15,701 bases of DNA. Source: Candidatus Falkowbacteria bacterium CG23_combo_of_CG06-09_8_20_14_all_49_15. GTDB taxonomy: Bacteria; Patescibacteriota; Patescibacteriia; Patescibacteriales; UM-FILTER-48-10. The translations under genes were made by a program, and so were the position numbers. Numbering within the stretch: position 1 is the first letter of the stretch; each line of letters opens with the position of its first letter. The DNA lies in contig PCSD01000107.1 in assembly GCA_002771615.1 (NCBI GenBank), forward strand, positions 110 through 15,810, given 5' to 3'. The notes beneath the pieces are model-generated. The model ran no database searches and was not told where the DNA came from. It saw only the letters and a list, made by a program, of their open reading frames with translations. This document shows positions 6,915 through 14,449 of the stretch, one piece after another.

Positions 6915-8054
6915 TTATTCAAAAAAAGGACCGCGTAAAGCCAAACCGATGGCGGCGGCGAAGCCGTTAATATTGTTTTGCGTTAAGGACATCGTTTCCC
7001 GGGTTGTTTTTCCGTCGGGAGATTTTTCTTCCAGCCGGTGAATTTCCGAAAAACCCGGATGATTTTCGCTGTTCGCGATTATCTGCCCGGGGCGGCCCAG
7101 TCTGGCCGGCAAGCCCAATTTGTTTGCCATCAGGCTGTCCAAACCTTTGATGTTGGCGCCGCCGCCGCAGAGAATGACTTCTTTGATCGGGCCGATGTCC
7201 GGATAATGTTTTTGTTCAAAAAGCAAGGCTTCTTGCAGACGGGCAAAAAGCTGGTCAAGGGTGGCGGTCAGGATTTTTCGGATTACGCCTTGGGCGATAT
7301 TTTCATCCAAACCGCAGACAATTTTGGCTTTTTCCGCCTCGTTGGCCGGCACTTCCAGAGCCACGGAAATTTGCTTGGTGATTTCTTGCCCGCAAATCGG
7401 CAAACTGATGCTGAATAATACCGACTGCCGGCCGTAAAAGACCAGGTGGGTGCGCTGGGCGCCGATATCAATGATGCCCACGGCGTTTTCTTCGTTTGTC
7501 GGCGCGGCCGCGGGAGTTTCTGACGGTAAAAGGGCGCGGCACAGGGCCACCGCTTCCGGTTCCGCCGCTTCAATTTTTAAGCCGGCCGCGTTGAGCAACT
7601 GCTCGTATTCCAGAAAGTCTTTTTTCGCGCAAGCGCTAAAAAAAATATGGTGCCGATCGCGATCCTCGCCGATTTTCTGCCAGTCATAAAAAATTTCATC
7701 GTTTTCATAGGGCACATATTTGCCGATTTCGGCGTCCACGGCGGCGGGCAAGGGATTGGGTGATTTTTCCACATAAATCAATTTCGCGAAAGATTTCGCT
7801 TCCGGCAGGCCGAGCGCGACCGTCGCTGCGCTGAATTTTCCGAAGAGCGGCTGGTCCAGCGCGTTTTTTATTTTTTTGGCGATTTCCGCTTGGTTGATAA
7901 TTTGGCCGTTTTCCACTAAGCCGGGGGGCAGATCCGCCCGGCCAACGGCTTGGAAAATGATTTTTTTGCCTTTTTTCCCAAGTTCAACGAGTTTCAAGCC
8001 GGTATCGGAGATATCCAGGCCGATGGGATAGCCGGAAAAATTGAACAGAGACAT
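6915..8054 (-). CDS. pilM: Type IV pilus assembly ATPase-fold protein PilM
   Basis: A 379-residue actin/FtsA-fold cytosolic protein. The phosphate-1 motif GLDISDTGLKLVEL (12-25), the second phosphate loop IIDIGAQRTHLVF (194-206) and the adenosine loop LCGGGANIKGL (295-305) are all present. The end has the family's closing FAAAIGLALRG. PilM binds ATP and the N-terminal peptide of PilN and forms the cytosolic ring of the pilus alignment complex. About 30 polar residues (330-360) are inserted before the closing helix, longer than in proteobacterial PilM. The gene follows a 44-bp intercistronic hairpin region after the PilX-like gene and is not overlapped by it. Confidence 0.95.
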   Translation of the reverse strand: MSLFNFSGYPIGLDISDTGLKLVELGKKGKKIIFQAVGRADLPPGLVENGQIINQAEIAKKIKNALDQPLFGKFSAATVALGLPEAKSFAKLIYVEKSPNPLPAAVDAEIGKYVPYENDEIFYDWQKIGEDRDRHHIFFSACAKKDFLEYEQLLNAAGLKIEAAEPEAVALCRALLPSETPAAAPTNEENAVGIIDIGAQRTHLVFYGRQSVLFSISLPICGQEITKQISVALEVPANEAEKAKIVCGLDENIAQGVIRKILTATLDQLFARLQEALLFEQKHYPDIGPIKEVILCGGGANIKGLDSLMANKLGLPARLGRPGQIIANSENHPGFSEIHRLEEKSPDGKTTRETMSLTQNNINGFAAAIGLALRGPFFE

Positions 8055-8068
8055 AGATTTATGATATT

Positions 8069-8099
8069 AACGGCTCCGTGGCCGCGGAAGCTAGCCGTT
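8069..8099. other. Intercistronic hairpin between the PilX-like gene and pilM
   Basis: AACGGCT (8069-8075) pairs with AGCCGTT (8093-8099), and TCCG (8075-8078) can pair with CGGA (8085-8088) inside. The stem begins at the first base of the PilX-like stop codon and ends 14 bp before the pilM ATG. On the minus strand no U-tract follows, so it is better read as an mRNA processing or stability hairpin than as a terminator. On the plus strand TATTTTT follows, which would make it terminator-like for antisense transcripts. Confidence 0.5.
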
Positions 8100-9613
8100 T
8101 ATTTTTCGTCCCAGGAAATAAAAGTGTATTCGCCCGTGCTGGGATAATGCGGCGGCGGGCTGAAAGTTAGGTGATTATCATAGATTAAATTGCGAATTTG
8201 ATAGCCGGTGCCGTCCGTGTAAGCAAAACCGTATCTTTGGCTGGTCGCCAGGGAGCCATAGATCGTAATCGTACTGCGGATATAATTCGCGCAAGCGGAA
8301 CCGTAATAATTCCGGCCAATCCGGCCGGTTTTGGCAATGATCGCCGCGTCCACGCGTATAATATCCGCGCTGTATTGCCCGGCATTAACATCTCTCTGGG
8401 CAATCAGTCCGATAGCATCTGCTCCTTCATAATCAGTATACAATAAATCGTTATTTAGATTAATATCCGCTTCTCCACCGACAATTGGCTCGGCAAAAGC
8501 CAAAATCGTGGCGCGGCTATTGTTGATTTGACCGTCTATCCACAGGGTGTTTTTTAAAAAAATAATGCCATTTGCCGGAATGTCATAAGTTCGGGCCGCC
8601 GCTTCTTGGCTTAAAATACTGTTGCTTTTATTACCTGAACAGTCCGGATAAACTTGGCTTACCCCCCGAATATCAAAGCGGTTGTCCGAGCGCAGAGTGA
8701 TATGGAAACCTTCATCGCAAGCGCCGCCGGGGGCCGCGCAGCCCCAATAATCCGGCACGGAATCAGGATCGGCGGCACCCGCCGCCGCGCCATCAAAAAG
8801 CAGGCCGGAAGAAGAGGCCAGTTGGTAGAAAATATTAATATGGTTGTCCAAAAGATCAAAACTGACGATATTGGAAGGAAATGATCGGCCAGCCGCGAAG
8901 ACATCGCTTCTTTCCGGAACATTTTGCGGCGGATTATTTCCATCCGGCAGAGGATCAAGAGGCGGGAGGTGCGTATGCACGCCGAATTCATTGGCGCCGC
9001 TGTGATCCGGGTCGTCATAAGAAAGCAGGGAAGAAGTAATCAGGTGGTGGGCAAAGCCGTCAAAGCGGATGCCTTTATTGGAATGGATCGGCCCCCAGAC
9101 TTCCGTACCGGCGCCGAATCTCATGTTGTCATTCGCCAAGGTGGAATAAGTTGACCAGGCGGAAATACCGCAACGGACCTCAATGGTCCTTTTGATGCTG
9201 GGCGCGGAAGACAGCCAGCCGACTGATTTGATCTTGACGATTGTAGAGCCGTTTTGGGGCGGAGGAGTAATATACAATTCATAATAGCCGGTCACCGCGC
9301 CGCTCGCGGAATCCTGGTATTCATACGGCCCATACGGACCGTAATCCGGTCCGGGTTGGCAGGCTTCTTTATTGCAATATTCGTTTTTATCATGATAAAG
9401 CACCCAGCGGTAATAATTGACGCCGGCTTCCGCCACATACAGGGCTTGGGCGCGGAGGATTTTATTTTGATTCAACTTGTATTGCAAAAGCGCCAGGCTG
9501 ACCGTCCCCAGGGTTAGAGCCATAAACAAGCCGGTCGCGACCAGAACCGTGATCAGCATCGTCCCCGCTTTTTCTCTTGGCGCTAAGACCGGATTGGTTT
9601 TATTTTTGTTCAT
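8099..9613 (-). CDS. Large PilX-like minor prepilin with extended extracellular domain
   Basis: A 504-residue protein. A basic leader ends at G17 before one hydrophobic helix (18-43), and ALYVAEAGVNYY (57-68) is the PilX N-terminal hallmark. The position after G17 starts TMLIT and has no Glu at +5, as in PilX/GspK-type tip proteins rather than major pilins. About 450 residues follow in an extracellular part rich in Asn, Gly and Asp with beta-type hydrophobic alternation, quite possibly a beta-helix. Six or more cysteines include CNKEAC and CAAPGGAC, which could form disulphides. Typical PilX proteins are under about 200 residues, so the passenger domain is unusually large. It overlaps the PilW-like gene by ATGA and probably sits with it at the pilus tip. 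Confidence 0.8.
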   Translation of the reverse strand: MNKNKTNPVLAPREKAGTMLITVLVATGLFMALTLGTVSLALLQYKLNQNKILRAQALYVAEAGVNYYRWVLYHDKNEYCNKEACQPGPDYGPYGPYEYQDSASGAVTGYYELYITPPPQNGSTIVKIKSVGWLSSAPSIKRTIEVRCGISAWSTYSTLANDNMRFGAGTEVWGPIHSNKGIRFDGFAHHLITSSLLSYDDPDHSGANEFGVHTHLPPLDPLPDGNNPPQNVPERSDVFAAGRSFPSNIVSFDLLDNHINIFYQLASSSGLLFDGAAAGAADPDSVPDYWGCAAPGGACDEGFHITLRSDNRFDIRGVSQVYPDCSGNKSNSILSQEAAARTYDIPANGIIFLKNTLWIDGQINNSRATILAFAEPIVGGEADINLNNDLLYTDYEGADAIGLIAQRDVNAGQYSADIIRVDAAIIAKTGRIGRNYYGSACANYIRSTITIYGSLATSQRYGFAYTDGTGYQIRNLIYDNHLTFSPPPHYPSTGEYTFISWDEK

Positions 9614-10230
9614 AGGTTGCTTTTTAAATTACGGAGGCTAACGTCCGTTTCCACATAATAATCCGCCGGCGCTCTTTCCGGAGTAACATTGATTTTTATG
9701 GTGATATTAATCAGCCGGACAGTGTTGACCAAGTCGGTTTCCGCATTATCCTGGTCGTAATAGTGGAAAAGGGGTTCGGTTTGGTTATTAACGAAATGAG
9801 CGATGGTTTCCGCTCGCGGCACGCCGCTGTAATCATTCGCCGGCCCCGGGGGAGTGACGGTTTTGATGAGATCGCTTCCGCTGATGGCATAGCGGATTTT
9901 TTCCATTTTTTCGTCATTGTCCAAATCGGCGTAATATTCCAGCTCCTGATCGTTAATGACAGACAAGGGGTAGGAGCCGTTTTCCGATTTGTTCGCGCCG
10001 CGTATTTCTTTACTCATGATTTCTACGGCTTGGCGGGCGTTTCTAATGGCGGTTTCCTGTTCATCGGAAAAGGTGGTGTATTTAAAACCGCTGATCAGAT
10101 AATCGCCGGCCAAAAAAGTGACGGTCAGAAAAATGCCCATCGTGACCAGCAATTCAACCAAAGTAAAACCCGCTCGTCCGGTCGGCTTTTTTTGATGCTG
10201 GCCGCTTGTTTTTTTTAAATTATTGGACAT
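9610..10230 (-). CDS. PilW/PulJ-like minor prepilin
   Basis: A 206-residue prepilin. The class III signal has a basic leader and RAG|FTLVE with cleavage after G21 and Glu26 at position +5, followed by the hydrophobic pilin helix (22-48). The sequence after the helix (RNARQAVEIMSKEIRGA) is typical of PilW/PulJ-type minor pilins. The C-terminal domain is a short beta-rich pilin head (about 70-200). It should be processed by PilD at the membrane and assembled with the PilV- and PilX-like partners into a tip complex that primes pilus assembly. The start overlaps the giant prepilin by 11 bp and the stop overlaps the PilX-like gene by 4 bp. The leader of 21 residues is longer than usual. Confidence 0.85.
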   Translation of the reverse strand: MSNNLKKTSGQHQKKPTGRAGFTLVELLVTMGIFLTVTFLAGDYLISGFKYTTFSDEQETAIRNARQAVEIMSKEIRGANKSENGSYPLSVINDQELEYYADLDNDEKMEKIRYAISGSDLIKTVTPPGPANDYSGVPRAETIAHFVNNQTEPLFHYYDQDNAETDLVNTVRLINITIKINVTPERAPADYYVETDVSLRNLKSNL

Positions 10231-13200
10231 AAATGATCAAAGTGTAGGTTTTATTCGGCAGGATACTGATCGGCTGGACCGGATCGGTGTACACAATATT
10301 CCCGGCCGGCGGACTGCCGGCGATGACAGCCGTGTAGCCCGGGTTGTCCCATTCCACGGCCAGATCCAGCTCGCCGCTGGCGTCGGTGGAATTATTAAAA
10401 ACATGTTTATAAATTACCGGATTTTCCCCGATTTTTTTTGTGCCGGTAATGATCAGAGGCACATTGGCGACCGCGGTCAGGGCGCCTGGATCGGAAAAAG
10501 CGGTGGCGAAAACATTGTCGCCGCCGTCCCGTTTGTCCGGCCAAACGGCGTAGGGGACGGCCGCGCCGTTTACCAGCAGGCGGGCTTGTTTCTGATCGGA
10601 ATTATCGGTATGGATATTAATCCTTTGGTCCGCGGCCCATTGGATATTTCCGTTTGCATCATATTTTTGCGTGTAAATATCTTCATTACCCTGCCGTTTA
10701 TCGGTCCAGGCCGAGTAAAGATCGCCGCCGCGGAAGGCGAGGGACGGTTCATATTGGTCGTAGCCGGCGCCGTCCGCGCTCGCGTTTTTTTGCCAGAGCC
10801 AGGCGCCGTTTTGGTCAAAACCGCCGAGTTTAACGGTTTTGGCTATGCCGCTATCTTCGGTCCAGGCCAGAAAAAAACCGTTACTCGCGTCCGGGGCTAA
10901 AGCCGGGACGCGTTGGTCAGACGCGCCGGCGGCGATCAATACCGCGTTCGGCCAAAGACTCGCGCCGTCCAGTCCGAATTTGCGGGCGTAAATTTTTTCC
11001 AGTCCGCTTTCCAGCGTTGTCCAAGCGAAAATAATTTCGTCCGCGGAGTTGATCGCGACCGTCGGACTGTATTCTTCTTCAACCGCGTCCGCGATAATCG
11101 CGTCGCTGGGCCAAAGTTTATTTCCGTTATAATCAAAGCTTTGCGCGTAGATGTCCAATTGTCCGTTCCGTTCGTCCAGCCAAGCAATGACGGTTGTGGC
11201 CGGCCCGAAATTTTCGGTAATAGCAATCACGGGCGCGCTTTGGTTCGTGTTGCCGCCATCACTATTTATTTTTTTAACTGACCAAGCCTCATTACCGGCA
11301 GAATCCAAGGCAATAATATAAATATTATTATCGCCCACTGCTCTCATTTCCGGATAGTATTGATAGACAAAATTGCTAGTATCACCAGCATTGGTTAAAC
11401 GAAAGCAATAGACCGCGTCTTGCACTAAGGCAGTACTGCGCAGGGAAAATTCCACTTCCGTGAATTCCTCTTCCGCCAGGCTGATGGCGCCGGTTTGATT
11501 ATTTTCGTCTTTGCTTTCGCCGGCCTGGAAAGTCGCGCCCGGATCGCTCAGGCCGGAATTATTGGCCGTGGGCGAACCGTCGGCAAAATGGCTGGAGGGG
11601 GAAATTTTCCAAGCGGCGCTGTCATCAGCGGGGACCGCCGTCCAAACGGCAATGTCGGCGCAAGTCGTGTTTTTTTGTCCGTATTCCAGCCGGTAATTGA
11701 CCGGGTCGGAAGCCAGACTGCCGGCATTGACCACGGCCAAGCGGATTCTTTTGTTGGTGGTGTTGTCAATTTCGTCCGGCAGATTTTGGCTTTGCGACCA
11801 AGTGGCGCCGGCGTCATCGCCATCATCATTACGCCAGCGGTAGTAGGCCTGTTCCAAGCGGGCGGGGGCGCGCAAGATGGTGGCGCCCGCGATTTCAATC
11901 GCGCTGTTGGGAATAACCGTGCCGGCGCTGATTTCCACGTCCACGGCCGGATCGTCAATCTGGATTTCCACGCTTTGGTTTTTTTCCGCGCCGGCCAGCA
12001 CGTCAAGAATCGGGTAAAGGCAGAGAGTTTTGGTTTGGGAAATTTCCACGCCGCCGCCGGCCGCCGCGCGCGCCCGGCCATCCGGTCCGTCAAAAGCCGC
12101 GGCCGGGCCGAAAAGCGCGTCCACGCCGGCGTCATAGCTTTCCGAAGCGCAATCATAGGGCGCGCTCATGTCCAGATCATAATAAAAAGAAAAATTCGCC
12201 AAATAATTTTGCGCGTCCACGGTGCCGGTTTCCGCGGCCGTGATCGCGTTGACCAGTCTGGTGCCGGTGTTGTCGGCGATGATAAAAATCCCGCCCAAGT
12301 ATTGTCCATTGCTGGCAATCAGCAGATCGGCTGTTTGGCTGTTCGCGGCGCTGACGGTTACATCGTCGGGAATATCGGCCGGCTGGATGATGAGCGACCA
12401 ATTGATCGATTGCTGGCTGACAAATTTATTCGCGTCGTAGTTTTTTTGACCGGTAGGCGAGTCGGATAAGCTGACGGCTTGATCCGCGCTGGCGGCCGTA
12501 ATATAACTGCCAAAGTTATTGATCGGATTATTCATGCCGGCCGGAAAAATCGGTCCGCCCGGCGCGTCGCCCAGAGAACTGGTATCCGCGCCCCAGCCGC
12601 AAACCAAGAAGGAATTGTTTTTTGCGACATTCTGGCTGGGCGCCGGCCGGAGAAGATCGCCGGTCGCCGAAGAGTTGAAGGCGAGAGAACCGTTGAAGGG
12701 GTTGGCGGTATCCGCGCCGCGATAAGCGCGAATCTGTCCGGCTTTTTGCTCGCTGTTGCCGGATTGCAGAGTAAAAGTGTAATTGGCGGGATCGCCCGCC
12801 GCCGCGATTTTCCAAAAAAGGCCGCCGCGCGAATCATTGTTCGTGGGCCCGCTGGGTCGGAGATTATTATCCAAGACTTGCCAGCCCAAGCCGGCCGGCG
12901 GCACCATGGGGCCGTCCGAATAGTCGTCATGATGGATATAGGCCAAAAGCAGGTCGCCGGCGGCCGCGCCGGCCGGTACAGCCAAGGTGATATTGGTCGC
13001 GTTGCCGGTCACCGCGCCCGGTCCCACGCCGACAAAACTGACTTGGCCTTCGCCGGCCGCGGCCGGTTTGATCCCGAGCGGGCCAATTTTTTTTGCGCGC
13101 GGGGCGCGGAAAAAAGACAATAATTTTTCGGCCGCCCGCCCGCCCGGCCGGACAGACAGCCAAGACGCGACGCGCTCAGTGAAGATCCGCCGCCAATTGT

Positions 13201-14419
13201 TGATTTTTTCACGTGCGTCCAGGACCGGCTGGAAATCAGACCATTGCTTGGGGGAGGACGGAGACGCGGCCATATGGATTTGTTCCTCCTTTGGTTGCTG
13301 GGCGACGCGCGTTTCCGGATCGGCGCGCGTAATCAATTTTAAAGTCATTGAGTTGTCCTGCCAGACAATAAAAGAACGGCCGTTTTTCGCGGTCGCGATA
13401 TCCGGATTGGTCTGAACCAAGGTCGCGGAGATGTTTTTATCCGCCGCCCAGAGGCGCGCGCCGGCGCTGGAAAATTTTTGCGCGTACACCAGGCTGGAGT
13501 TCGCGCTCGCTCCCGTCCAGACGAAATAGAGATTATCGGAATTATCCCGGCTTAAGCGCGCCCGGCTTTTAGCTTCGGACGGGACATTGGCATTAACCTG
13601 CCAATTGGCCGGCAGGGCATTGGCCACGGTGCGGATTTGTAAAACGGAAAGACGGTCTATGGCAAAACTTTCCTCGGTTTTTTCGCCTTCGATCACGGTC
13701 AGATTTACTTTGCTCGGTTCCGGATTGGCGACGCTAATGGGATAAGTCTGGTCTGTGCTGTAATTGAGCAGGGAAGTGATAATTTGGTAATTTTGGTAGG
13801 AGGCTGGTACCGGCAGGGACAGGTAGCCGGATTGGTTGCTTAGGTAATTCGCGTTAATCACCGGGTCAATACCATTGTTGATAATTTGGACGTTAGCGCC
13901 GGGGACGGCTTGGCCGGCGGCGTTCGTAACGAGCAATTTCAGGATTCCATAACCGGCCAGAGTTTCTTCCGTGCGCGGGATAAATTTGGAGAAGACTGTC
14001 ACGTCCTTCGGGCCGGTGCGGCTGGTCCAACTGACTTTGACTGTTACGATTTTATAATCCGTGGGCACCAAGTCGTCATTGCCGGGCAAGCCGGCTTCTC
14101 CGTCATAAGGATCGTCATAGAAGGATATATAGGTGTTGACCGCGTATGTCCCTTGGCGGCTGATCGTTTCGGCCGGTTCAATCGTGCCCGGCGGAATGCC
14201 GGCGATCAGGCCGATATTGTCATAAGGCAGATTGCGGATCCTTTCCATTTTTTGGTTGGCGATCTCCGTCGCTTCCACGAAATTTTTATTGTCTTCGTTC
14301 AGATGCAAAGAAACGACGATCAGGCTGTAAAGCCCCAGAATTAAGATCGCGATCACGCCGATGGAAACGAGCATTTCCACCAGACTGAAGCCGTTGTGCT
14401 TAAATATTTTTTTTCTCAT
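10220..14419 (-). CDS. Giant PilV-like prepilin (1399 aa) carrying a split propeller-like array and extra surface modules
   Basis: The N terminus is a textbook class III prepilin: KHNG|FSLVE with cleavage after G10, Glu15 at +5 and a hydrophobic helix at 11-38. An ordinary PilV-like stalk follows (39-150). The rest is extracellular. A carboxypeptidase-regulatory-like module (about 155-245, LLVTNAAGQAVPGANVQI) comes first. Propeller-like repeats of about 50 residues then start near 286, and a second similar beta module ends the protein (about 1311-1399, ITGTKKIGENPVIYKHVF...VEWDNPGY). The repeats carry (I/F)xxWxD, then IYAxxF, then DxxGxxLW. They occur at 286-356 and again at 1029-1308, interrupted by about 670 residues with a basic linker (403-451), a module with GDLLLAY and AYRGAD (456-680), a module with YYDLDMSAPYDCASESY (683-850) and an RWRNDDG/YCFRLTNAG module (851-1024). 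Usual PilV proteins have about 150-200 residues. The likely role is a pilus-tip adhesin or sensor. Confidence 0.85.
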   Translation of the reverse strand: MRKKIFKHNGFSLVEMLVSIGVIAILILGLYSLIVVSLHLNEDNKNFVEATEIANQKMERIRNLPYDNIGLIAGIPPGTIEPAETISRQGTYAVNTYISFYDDPYDGEAGLPGNDDLVPTDYKIVTVKVSWTSRTGPKDVTVFSKFIPRTEETLAGYGILKLLVTNAAGQAVPGANVQIINNGIDPVINANYLSNQSGYLSLPVPASYQNYQIITSLLNYSTDQTYPISVANPEPSKVNLTVIEGEKTEESFAIDRLSVLQIRTVANALPANWQVNANVPSEAKSRARLSRDNSDNLYFVWTGASANSSLVYAQKFSSAGARLWAADKNISATLVQTNPDIATAKNGRSFIVWQDNSMTLKLITRADPETRVAQQPKEEQIHMAASPSSPKQWSDFQPVLDAREKINNWRRIFTERVASWLSVRPGGRAAEKLLSFFRAPRAKKIGPLGIKPAAAGEGQVSFVGVGPGAVTGNATNITLAVPAGAAAGDLLLAYIHHDDYSDGPMVPPAGLGWQVLDNNLRPSGPTNNDSRGGLFWKIAAAGDPANYTFTLQSGNSEQKAGQIRAYRGADTANPFNGSLAFNSSATGDLLRPAPSQNVAKNNSFLVCGWGADTSSLGDAPGGPIFPAGMNNPINNFGSYITAASADQAVSLSDSPTGQKNYDANKFVSQQSINWSLIIQPADIPDDVTVSAANSQTADLLIASNGQYLGGIFIIADNTGTRLVNAITAAETGTVDAQNYLANFSFYYDLDMSAPYDCASESYDAGVDALFGPAAAFDGPDGRARAAAGGGVEISQTKTLCLYPILDVLAGAEKNQSVEIQIDDPAVDVEISAGTVIPNSAIEIAGATILRAPARLEQAYYRWRNDDGDDAGATWSQSQNLPDEIDNTTNKRIRLAVVNAGSLASDPVNYRLEYGQKNTTCADIAVWTAVPADDSAAWKISPSSHFADGSPTANNSGLSDPGATFQAGESKDENNQTGAISLAEEEFTEVEFSLRSTALVQDAVYCFRLTNAGDTSNFVYQYYPEMRAVGDNNIYIIALDSAGNEAWSVKKINSDGGNTNQSAPVIAITENFGPATTVIAWLDERNGQLDIYAQSFDYNGNKLWPSDAIIADAVEEEYSPTVAINSADEIIFAWTTLESGLEKIYARKFGLDGASLWPNAVLIAAGASDQRVPALAPDASNGFFLAWTEDSGIAKTVKLGGFDQNGAWLWQKNASADGAGYDQYEPSLAFRGGDLYSAWTDKRQGNEDIYTQKYDANGNIQWAADQRINIHTDNSDQKQARLLVNGAAVPYAVWPDKRDGGDNVFATAFSDPGALTAVANVPLIITGTKKIGENPVIYKHVFNNSTDASGELDLAVEWDNPGYTAVIAGSPPAGNIVYTDPVQPISILPNKTYTLIIYVQ
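10496..11335 (-). repeat. Main run of propeller-like protein repeats in the giant prepilin
   Basis: Residues 1029-1308 hold the second half of one unit and five further units of about 46-60 residues. Each has P.(L/V)A...xxxAW(T/L/P)(D/E) and most then have (I/V)YAxxFDxxGxxLW. Two related units lie at residues 286-356 (13352-13564) on the other side of the inserted cassette. The repeats are diverged at the DNA level, so this is an old protein array and not a recent tandem duplication. Confidence 0.7.
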
Positions 14420-14422
14420 GGC

Positions 14423-14449
14423 AAAAAAAGCGGTTTTTTTAGACCGCTT
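14423..14449 (-). terminator. Intrinsic terminator/attenuator between pilC and the giant prepilin gene
   Basis: Read on the minus strand, AAGCGGT (14449-14443) pairs with ACCGCTT (14434-14428) over 7 bp with an 8-nt A-rich loop, and T residues continue to 14423. The stem contains the last codons and stop of pilC. The prepilin ATG begins only 3 bp after the T-tract, leaving no room for a separate promoter. It therefore probably acts as a partial terminator that lowers prepilin expression relative to pilC. Confidence 0.6.

Noticed and set aside
10223..10900. 225-codon open frame on the plus strand
   Set aside because: Antisense to the C-terminal repeats of the giant prepilin; no family features.
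11495..12469. 324-codon open frame on the plus strand
   Set aside because: It lies wholly antisense to the giant prepilin, whose N-terminal prepilin signal, repeats and operon overlaps are clear. The antisense translation has no recognisable motif and reflects GC-rich codon structure.
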